A stretch of DNA of 64,000 nt from an uncultured Dehalococcoidia bacterium (GTDB lineage: Bacteria; Chloroflexota; Dehalococcoidia; Lucifugimonadales; Lucifugimonadaceae), in NCBI GenBank assembly GCA_913052475.1, contig CAJXEJ010000002.1:29210-93209 (forward strand), written 5' to 3'. Positions 57,928-64,000 of this stretch are shown here, one piece after another; positions within the stretch are counted from its first letter, which is position 1; each line of letters opens with the position of its first letter. The position numbers and the translations under genes are program-made. The notes under the pieces were generated by a model. That model was not told the DNA's origin. It did no database searches and was given only the letters and a program-made list of their open reading frames with translations.

Positions 57928-58356
57928 CTAAACCTGTCGCCAGAACGGTTCGCGTTGGCGCGTCACATCAAGAACCGACTCGTCCCACGGTGGCATGACG
58001 TTTCCATCCGGCTGCGGCGGGCGTCCATGCCAGCTCAACCGCCGATGGACCTCGGGCTGCATGTAGTAGATCGTGTAGACGACATCCAACCACAAATTGA
58101 ACGCAACGGGCTGTAAACTCTCCACGCTCCGGAGCGCATCTTCCTGCGCATCTCCGCTATTGGCTAGGAACTCATTCGAAGACGCCAAGGCATTCAAAAC
58201 GGTCGATAGCGCATCCCAGAATCGATCATCGGCCTGAGACTTCTCAACGACAACTTCCGCCAGACCCATTCCGCCCGCTCCTGCCAGATCATCCACCGGT
58301 GGAATGACGCGATCCATGGCGGCTGCAAGAAGGTTGATATCAGGTTTAAATGCCAT
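57928..58356 (-). CDS. Gluconate 2-dehydrogenase subunit 3 family protein
   Basis: A 142-residue small subunit with the family pattern LAAAMDRVIPPVDDLAGAGG and a tryptophan/tyrosine-rich C-terminal half (NLWLDVVYTIYYMQPEVHRR). Its ATG overlaps the TGA of the GMC oxidoreductase gene (TGATG), so the two are translated together and should form a complex. Canonical subunit 3 proteins carry a Tat signal; none is seen here, which suggests a cytoplasmic complex. Confidence 0.85.
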   Translation of the reverse strand: MAFKPDINLLAAAMDRVIPPVDDLAGAGGMGLAEVVVEKSQADDRFWDALSTVLNALASSNEFLANSGDAQEDALRSVESLQPVAFNLWLDVVYTIYYMQPEVHRRLSWHGRPPQPDGNVMPPWDESVLDVTRQREPFWRQV

Positions 58357-59978
58357 CAGGCTTTCAAATCCTCCCGTTCGTTCGTGATGTAATCAGCCGT
58401 CCGAAGAGCGATCGCCTGTATCGTCGGCGTTGGATTTACCGCACCGCCCGTGACAAAAACACTTCCGTCTACGATGAACAAATTGTCGATGTCGTGGGAC
58501 TGACCGTTGCTGTCGACCACAGATCGCTCCGGATCATCGCCCATCCGTGCCGTCCCCATCAGGTGCCAACCGGCTTCTCGAGAGAATCGATTCACCATGA
58601 TCTCGTCGGCTCCCGCTTCCTCTAGCACCTTCTGTCCTTGAATCAGTGCATGATCGAGTAGCGCTCGCGAATTGTCGCTCACGGTATAGGTGATCTTCGG
58701 TGCCGGAAGACCAGAGTTATCTGTCAAATTTGGATCTAGCGAAACAGAATTGTGTTGCTCGGGCAGATCATCACCAATAACTCCAAGCCCCACGGTATTG
58801 CGGAATCGACGCTGCATTTGAGCGTGGTGATCTGCACCCCACGGAACGCGGGGAGAACCACCGCGCGCCGTGGAGCCCGGACCCTGTCCCCGGCCAGTTT
58901 GGTACGAGTAGCCACGCACAAAATCCCGGCCGGGATCCGTTTCATAAAACTCCTGCGAAAGAATCATGTTGGCGGCGGGACCTACCCACTCGCCCTCGTG
59001 GTCCGGAAAAATTCCAGTAACACCGGCGTATACGTGGAACATTAAATTCTTCCCGACCATACCCGACGAGTTGGCGAGGCCGTTCGGGTGATTTTCGGAT
59101 TTGGACATTAGCAACAGGCGGGGGGTACCAACGCCGTTTGCCGCCATGACTACTGCGCGTGCTGCCTGGTGCTGGTCATTACCCTCGGCATCCTGATAAT
59201 TCACACCGGTGGCCCTGCCGCTCGAGTCTGTCGTTATCTCCCTGACACGGGCACCAGTTACAAGTTCAGCGCCGTGGTCGACAGCTCGTGGCCAGTAGTT
59301 CAGATCGGTCGACGATTTGGCGCGCTGGTAGCAACCCATCATATTGTGACCGCAAAAGTTGCAGGCGTCTCGCCCTTCGCCATAACGCGTTGAGTTGACG
59401 TAGTTGTCCGACGGCCACCAGTGCCAGCCAAGCCGATCAAACGCCCCGGCGAGCATCTCCCCGTCCTTGCCTAGCGGGATCGGAGTCATTGGTCGTTCCG
59501 AACGGGGCGGGTTAGCCGGATCTCCCGCTATGCCTGCACACCCCATAACGTGGTCGTTCAAGTCGTACCACGGTTCTAGATCTTCGTACGAAATCGGCCA
59601 ATCGTCAGCGACTCCGTCCAGTGTTTTCACGCGGAAATCCGAAGGGTGCAGACGTGGCGTGTGCGCCGCCCACAGAATCGTGCTTCCACCAACGCCGTTG
59701 AACATCACAGGTTCAATCGCCGAGTCGTCATTGTTTACCGGATAGTCCTCAGGAAGCTTGCGCTTGTTCGGATTTATCGACCACGAACTCATCGCTCGTA
59801 GCTCGTAGTCGGGCTTTACCGTAGGGAACTTGGACGCATCTTGCCAATGGCCCTGCTCGATGCAAACAACATCAAATCCGTCCTCGGCAAGTGACGCTGC
59901 GACCGCGGCACCGGATGCGCCAGCACCAACGATTAGGACCTCGGCGGTACGTTTGGGATTGTGATCAGCATTTGTCAT
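58356..59978 (-). CDS. GMC family oxidoreductase
   Basis: A 540-residue FAD enzyme. Rossmann motif VLIVGAGASGAAVAASLAE, FNGVGGSTILWAAHTPR (FAD loop), and the C-terminal GWHLMGTARMGDDP and GGAVNPTPTIQAIALR with catalytic His/Asn are those of gluconate 2-dehydrogenase large subunit and related membrane sugar dehydrogenases. A cysteine cluster CNFCGHNMMGC near residue 210 is typical of this group. It oxidises a hydroxyl of a sugar or sugar acid. No cytochrome c subunit gene is adjacent, so the electron acceptor is open. Confidence 0.92.
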   Translation of the reverse strand: MTNADHNPKRTAEVLIVGAGASGAAVAASLAEDGFDVVCIEQGHWQDASKFPTVKPDYELRAMSSWSINPNKRKLPEDYPVNNDDSAIEPVMFNGVGGSTILWAAHTPRLHPSDFRVKTLDGVADDWPISYEDLEPWYDLNDHVMGCAGIAGDPANPPRSERPMTPIPLGKDGEMLAGAFDRLGWHWWPSDNYVNSTRYGEGRDACNFCGHNMMGCYQRAKSSTDLNYWPRAVDHGAELVTGARVREITTDSSGRATGVNYQDAEGNDQHQAARAVVMAANGVGTPRLLLMSKSENHPNGLANSSGMVGKNLMFHVYAGVTGIFPDHEGEWVGPAANMILSQEFYETDPGRDFVRGYSYQTGRGQGPGSTARGGSPRVPWGADHHAQMQRRFRNTVGLGVIGDDLPEQHNSVSLDPNLTDNSGLPAPKITYTVSDNSRALLDHALIQGQKVLEEAGADEIMVNRFSREAGWHLMGTARMGDDPERSVVDSNGQSHDIDNLFIVDGSVFVTGGAVNPTPTIQAIALRTADYITNEREDLKA

Positions 59979-60028
59979 TTCGCGGGCAAGATTAGCAATC
60001 CCCAGCGTGGAGATGTGGTTCTACACAA

Positions 60029-60646
60029 CTAACCTTCTTCGGACGGTACGAAACTATCGATTAGCTCGGCACATCTTGCCAGAGCCTCCTCTGAATCGAG
60101 ACCGTCGCAGAGGATCACCATGTTCCCGAGTATCATCCAATTCGGGTAAGTCGGTCCAACCGATCCCAAAGGATTGGCCTGCCACCTCTCCTTCACGCCC
60201 TCTTCCCAGGTCTGGTTATCTTTGAAAGTCCGAAACGCCGAGCCTTCTCCACTGGCGACCAGAGACTCTGAGGTGTCGCGGTTGGCTAAGAACTCTGCCC
60301 CGGTAGACTCAATAGCAAGTGGTTTACCGCTCGAAACTGCGAGTTCGTGTGATGCGTAGAAACGGATCTCGTAGTCGTGGCGATCGTAAGGATCCAGTCC
60401 CCAAAAACCCTTCCAAGCATCGAGTCCATCGGGTAAATCCTCGACGTCGTATTGCTTAGACGTTTTCAAGCCAAAGGCTTTCAAATCCTCGATCGTGTAG
60501 TCGGCAGGAGCCGTCCTGATTTGCGCATCACCCTCGACCACCGGTTCGTCACTACCGCACCCGGTAATCGTAATAAACATCACTGCAAATGACGTAAGCG
60601 CCACAGTAATCACTAACTTCGACTTCGCGAATCTGATCCAGACCAT
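60029..60646 (-). CDS. Lipoprotein of unknown function
   Basis: A 205-residue protein with a lipoprotein signal (KLVITVALTSFAVMFITITGC, cleavage before Cys in TGCGSD). The mature part is polar with no recognised domain; WEEGVKERWQANP and GPTYPNWMILGNMVILC are its most regular segments. An extracytoplasmic location is likely. It precedes the GMC gene in the leftward direction, 50 bases from its start, and may be cotranscribed. Confidence 0.75.
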   Translation of the reverse strand: MVWIRFAKSKLVITVALTSFAVMFITITGCGSDEPVVEGDAQIRTAPADYTIEDLKAFGLKTSKQYDVEDLPDGLDAWKGFWGLDPYDRHDYEIRFYASHELAVSSGKPLAIESTGAEFLANRDTSESLVASGEGSAFRTFKDNQTWEEGVKERWQANPLGSVGPTYPNWMILGNMVILCDGLDSEEALARCAELIDSFVPSEEG

Positions 60647-60691
60647 CCAAAACTCCTGAATTCTTACGTTGAAACCGAAAATATTGAGGGT

Positions 60692-60919
60692 TCAACCATA
60701 GACACGGCACTCTTTACATATCACGTTCACGCGCACGATTCGCCTTGGAGGACTGTCAAGTCGTGGATTCAGGTGACCCTTCATTTCTTCGAAAGTAATT
60801 TGCACCTTTCCGTGCGTCATGACCAACGCAATATTTTCTTGATCCTGCAGAACGTTGATGTCATCGAGTGGATTCTTGTCGACAATCAGTAAATCAGCGT
60901 CTTTACCGACCGCCAGCAC
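60692..60919 (-). pseudogene. C-terminal remnant of an amidohydrolase
   Basis: 75 codons read AVGKDADLLIVDKNPLDDIN, VLQDQENIALVMTHGKV, the usual end of imidazolonepropionase-type amidohydrolases, where the beta-sandwich closes after the barrel. The barrel with its metal ligands is absent: the frame opens with GTG or runs back into unmatched sequence. The 30 terminal residues (RRIVRVNVICKECRVYG) may be read-through. Confidence 0.65.
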
Positions 60920-61066
60920 CTGAAACCATCAGGTCGAAGCAGGCCGTAGGACTAACATAGCGACTGATACAGGTTCTGGGAGCAAGTCAACCCATCTCGA
61001 ACTCTCAAGCACATATCTACAGGTTTTGACACTATCAACTACGAACAAACATTGGAGAAAATAACG

Positions 61067-61816
61067 ATGGCAGAACTGCGACCAAATCGGACGAAAGAAA
61101 AACTTGCGGCTGGAGAAATCGTCACGTGCTTGGCTGGGGTTGACACACCGTACCTCGTGGACTTTGTCGGACAAATAGGAGTCGACGCAGTTTGGTTGGA
61201 AGCCGAGCACGGCCCCATAAGTTTTGAGGATGTAGGTAATTTGTCCCGCGCCGCAGATCTATGGGGCATGACCCCCATCGTTCGAGTAGGAAGCACTGAC
61301 TACAGCACTATTTACCGGACTCTGGATATGGGAGCCATGGGAATCGTTGTGCCGCACGTTGACACGGTAGAAGACGCTCGAGCTGTCGTTGAGGCTACGA
61401 AACACGCGCCTATCGGCCGCAGAGGTATGTTCCAACCTCGCCAGTCGTTTGGTGTGGTCGATTACCTCGCCAAAGCCAATGACCAGTCAATGTCGATCGT
61501 CCTGATTGAAGATATTCAGGCAGTCAATAACCTTGATCAAATTCTCACCGTAGATCACATCGATGTCTACCACGTCGCTCCAAGCGATTTAGCACAATCC
61601 ATGGGCCACATCGGCGATGAGGAACACTCTGATGTGCAGAAGGTAATAGACGAATCCATCTCAAAGATCATTGCTGCAGGTAGAACTGCCGGAACGACCG
61701 TATCTGCTGAAAACGTCGGTAAATTTAGAGATCGAGGCGTCAAGTTCTTCTATACAAGTTTGAACGGCTGGATCATGTCGGGTGGAAAAGAGTTTTTTAG
61801 TGCCCTTCACGGCTAG
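61067..61816 (+). CDS. HpcH/HpaI aldolase family protein
   Basis: A 249-residue class II aldolase. ATG 61067 has GGAG 9 bases upstream; a TTG at 61052 is possible but less likely. Catalytic and metal residues: His48 (EAEHGP), Arg73 (VRVGS), Glu148 (LIEDIQ) and Asp174 (APSDLAQSMG). It cleaves 2-keto-3-deoxy or 4-hydroxy-2-oxo acids to pyruvate and an aldehyde, the step expected after an enolase-type dehydratase. It is closer to the standard family than the 21 kb paralogue. Confidence 0.92.
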   Translation: MAELRPNRTKEKLAAGEIVTCLAGVDTPYLVDFVGQIGVDAVWLEAEHGPISFEDVGNLSRAADLWGMTPIVRVGSTDYSTIYRTLDMGAMGIVVPHVDTVEDARAVVEATKHAPIGRRGMFQPRQSFGVVDYLAKANDQSMSIVLIEDIQAVNNLDQILTVDHIDVYHVAPSDLAQSMGHIGDEEHSDVQKVIDESISKIIAAGRTAGTTVSAENVGKFRDRGVKFFYTSLNGWIMSGGKEFFSALHG

Positions 61817-62016
61817 CAATGGACGGTAGATCTGGATGATCTCAGAGTTCCAGTAGATCCGATTTCTTTCCGCTAGGATCTACAATTTGCCCAAACTGTC
61901 ATCGGCGCGGCCATCACAGGAAGGATGGCAGCGACTACGACGAATCGCTATCACAGGCAGTTTATGGTTGGACGGGGTCATCCATTGATTCATCGAGTTG
62001 AGAAAGTACTGGAACA

Positions 62017-63507
62017 ATGCCAAACGACCACCCGAACATCCTTTTCATCGAGTCCGATCAACACAACCCTGCAATTATGGGTCACTCGGGTAATTCGGTT
62101 ATTCGCACCCCCAACCTCGACGCGCTGGCAGCGCGCGGTGTCACTTTCAATAACAACTACTGTGCGTCGCCAATCTGCGTGCCTTCACGCGCTGCAATGA
62201 TGACCGGGCAGTTCCCGTACCAGAACGAAGTGTGGACCAACAGTCAATTCCTGCATTCTGGCATTCCGACATTCGCCCACTCGCTCGGTGCTGGGGGCTA
62301 CCAGCCTGTACAAATCGGGCGAATGCACTTTTTTGGGCCCGATCAGTTTCACGGGTTTACCGAAAGATTTATCGGAGACCACAACTCGAATCATATGGGT
62401 GCCGACGAAGTTGATCACGGCCAGCTGTCAGGAACGGCGGGGCCCGATCGAATTAGCCTCAAGCTGTCCGGACACGGACTGAATTCGTATCAGGTTCACG
62501 ATGAGATGGTCGCCGCTCGCACAGTTGAGTTTATCGAGCATCATGCTTCCGCAAGCAGCGATGATCCGTTTTGTCTTGCTGTTGGCTTCATGCTGCCTCA
62601 CCAGCCGTTTGTGGCCACAAAACTGGATTATGACGAATACCGCGGTAAAGTTCCGCCTCCAAGGAATCCGCGAGCGTTTGAGGACGAGAACCACCCTTAC
62701 CTGAAGTGGTGGAAATCGAACACTGGTTTGGAAGATGTGACAGACGAAGAGATCGACCGATGCCGCACTGCGTACTACGCTCTGGTAACCCGGCTCGACA
62801 CACTGCTCGGCGATATTTTCGACGCGCTTGAACGACATAATTTGCTTGAAAACACATTGATTATTTACACCGCCGACCACGGTGAGCAAATTGGCGAAAA
62901 GGGCCTGTGGTGGAAGCAGACCTTCTACGAAGACTCGGTAAAAGTTCCGGCGATCGTTTCGTGGCCTGCGCAATTGCCACAGGGGATGCGAGTTGATCGA
63001 GTAACCAGCCAGCTCGATCTCAATGCGACCATGCTTGCGGCATCGGGATCGCCGGCGCTGCCTTCGTCCATGGGCCGTTCGCTGCTGCCGCTAGTTAGTG
63101 ATCCAGTCCGCAATGACTGGCATGATCTCGCTTTTTCGGAGTACTGCACCGAGCCCGGAGACCCTGCTCACTCCGACGGAGAAAATATCTGGCAGAACCG
63201 CATGGTGCGTGAAGGCGACTGGAAGTTGAACTACTACCACAAGATGCCTTCTCAACTGTTCAACCTTGCCGATGATCCCGACGAACTGAACGACTTGATC
63301 GATTCGCCTGAACACACAGAGATCGCCCGACGATTGACGGGAATGGTTCTGGATGGCTGGGATCCTGAGTGGGTCGATGTTCAAATCCGAGAGCAATCGG
63401 CCAATCTAGACATTCTCGTCCCGTGGGCCAAAAACACAGCACCGGCCGATACGGTGAGATGGCAGCTGGACCCAGAGTGGGATTACCTCGACGATCCGCA
63501 AACGTAG
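62017..63507 (+). CDS. Formylglycine-dependent sulfatase (3)
   Basis: A 496-residue sulfatase. NILFIESDQHNP gives the metal Asp, Cys54 of CVPSRAAMMTG is the formylglycine precursor, QIGRMHFFGPD replaces the KWHLG-type lysine-histidine segment with RMHF, and YTADHGEQIGEKG holds the second metal site. The Arg for Lys change at the second motif marks a different subfamily from sulfatases 1 and 2. No signal peptide. It follows an HpcH aldolase by 200 bases. Confidence 0.92.
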   Translation: MPNDHPNILFIESDQHNPAIMGHSGNSVIRTPNLDALAARGVTFNNNYCASPICVPSRAAMMTGQFPYQNEVWTNSQFLHSGIPTFAHSLGAGGYQPVQIGRMHFFGPDQFHGFTERFIGDHNSNHMGADEVDHGQLSGTAGPDRISLKLSGHGLNSYQVHDEMVAARTVEFIEHHASASSDDPFCLAVGFMLPHQPFVATKLDYDEYRGKVPPPRNPRAFEDENHPYLKWWKSNTGLEDVTDEEIDRCRTAYYALVTRLDTLLGDIFDALERHNLLENTLIIYTADHGEQIGEKGLWWKQTFYEDSVKVPAIVSWPAQLPQGMRVDRVTSQLDLNATMLAASGSPALPSSMGRSLLPLVSDPVRNDWHDLAFSEYCTEPGDPAHSDGENIWQNRMVREGDWKLNYYHKMPSQLFNLADDPDELNDLIDSPEHTEIARRLTGMVLDGWDPEWVDVQIREQSANLDILVPWAKNTAPADTVRWQLDPEWDYLDDPQT

Positions 63508-63912
63508 ATTGCTGAGCGTGCGCGCACGACAACTGAAGAAGTCCCGGAAACTAACATTTCTCTAGGACTCTTCAGTTCAAGTTCAGTTTGTAGCGGGAGA
63601 TGGGGATCGAACCCGCGACCCTTTGCTTGGGAATTAAAAAAAGCGGTTCTCGTCGTCGCAGGATAACCATAGCCCTGAAATTGATGGCAACTTAGGCGGT
63701 CTATAAACGTCTCAGGTGATATCAGACTGTTTGTTTGCGTCCATTGGAGTAAAACTTAATCAAGGTTCAGCACGACAGTGAAATCACCAATACCCGGTGC
63801 ATCCGTGAACTTGTCTGGTGCTGGCTTACCCTACTTTTACCTCATCGCAAACCGGTATCATGACGGCTACTTCGTATCCTGAAATGGTTCTCTCAGCAGA
63901 AAAATAGCAAAG
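63508..63912. other. Intergenic region with tRNA scar
   Basis: 405 bases between sulfatases 3 and 4. Apart from the tRNA-Gly half I see no gene, integrase or repeat in it. Confidence 0.5.
63592..63633 (-). pseudogene. 3' half of tRNA-Gly(CCC)
   Basis: Reading leftward: TTCCCAAGCAAAGGGTCGCG, GGTTCGATCCCCATCTCCCG, CT. This is the anticodon loop (CCC), variable loop, T arm and acceptor 3' strand of tRNA-Gly. The D arm and 5' half are absent; the sequence beyond the anticodon loop is unrelated. The T stem has one C-A mismatch and no CCA follows. Such 3' halves are what integration at a tRNA gene leaves behind. Confidence 0.75.
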
Positions 63913-64000
63913 TTGGAGCATTCGAATAACAAACCAAACGTCGTCCTAATCCTTGTCGATGACATGGGATACTCTGACCTCGGCTGTTACGGCTCGGAGA
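63913..64000 (+). CDS. Sulfatase (4), N-terminal fragment
   Basis: The frame from TTG 63913 reads LEHSNNKPNVVLILVDDMGY then SDLGCYGSE to the end of the window. NVVLILVDDMGYSDLGCYG is the opening of arylsulfatase-type sulfatases, with the first metal Asp pair. The FGly motif lies beyond the edge. Confidence 0.8.
   Translation, partial: MEHSNNKPNVVLILVDDMGYSDLGCYGSE

Noticed and set aside
40000..64000. Defence island or phage
   Set aside because: No restriction, toxin-antitoxin, helicase, nuclease or phage structural genes; content is metabolic.

Overview
The window looks like a chromosomal segment of a free-living bacterium of roughly 50% GC, most probably a Chloroflexota (SAR202-like, Dehalococcoidia-related) lineage. 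This is an inference from gene content: two full-length enolase-superfamily paralogues plus two remnants, sulfatases, tandem hydroxypyruvate-isomerase-like proteins, HpcH/HpaI aldolases, a flavin oxidoreductase, and core genes of the Gram-positive/Chloroflexi type (rny, ymdB-like, plsY, CTC-type L25). No rRNA or ribosomal-protein cluster is present to fix the taxonomy. TTG and GTG starts and stop/start overlaps are common.

Left part (0-40 kb) is mostly housekeeping: DUF1015 protein and ligA (divergent); pth with a lipoprotein metallopeptidase; an old-yellow-enzyme reductase; serS and lysS; rsmD-coaD-coiled-coil protein; an APH-type kinase and arsM; polA and mutM; tRNA-Ser(UGA); an HpcH aldolase; sucCD; a hydrolase; pgpA; an Rrf2 regulator upstream of a ThiF/MoeB enzyme, cysteine synthase, amidase, SDR and two Hyi-like isomerases; then rplY, rny, ymdB-like, PHP phosphoesterase, plsY and a zinc-ribbon membrane protein.

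Right part (40-64 kb) is an accessory catabolic region: NAD-dependent epimerase, D-aminoacylase-type amidohydrolase, an enolase / Gfo-Idh-MocA / enolase run, a mannose-6-P-isomerase-type cupin, a CocE-type hydrolase, three complete and one partial formylglycine sulfatases, an RraA-like protein, a GMC oxidoreductase with its small subunit, an HpcH aldolase and an NHL-repeat protein. Together these suggest desulfation and oxidation/dehydration of sugar acids or other oxygenated organic compounds, ending in aldolase cleavage; succinyl-CoA synthetase and other central genes lie in the left part.

The main unexpected feature is gene decay. I can read at least eleven broken or shrunken genes: a three-frame remnant before pth, an NHL protein, an alpha/beta hydrolase, a PEP carboxylase reduced from about 900 to 332 residues by an in-frame internal deletion, an enolase-family protein reduced the same way to 152 residues, a GNAT, a lipoprotein, an FAD oxidoreductase, an enolase tail, an amidohydrolase tail and an interrupted unknown ORF. 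A 3' half of tRNA-Gly(CCC) at 63.6 kb looks like an integration scar. Dispersed palindromic intergenic repeats (a CCTCTCC/GGAGAGG family and TCATCCTGA families) sit beside several of the decayed genes, including one perfect 21-bp hairpin. I found no CRISPR array, transposase or recognised riboswitch, and no clear undescribed defence system.
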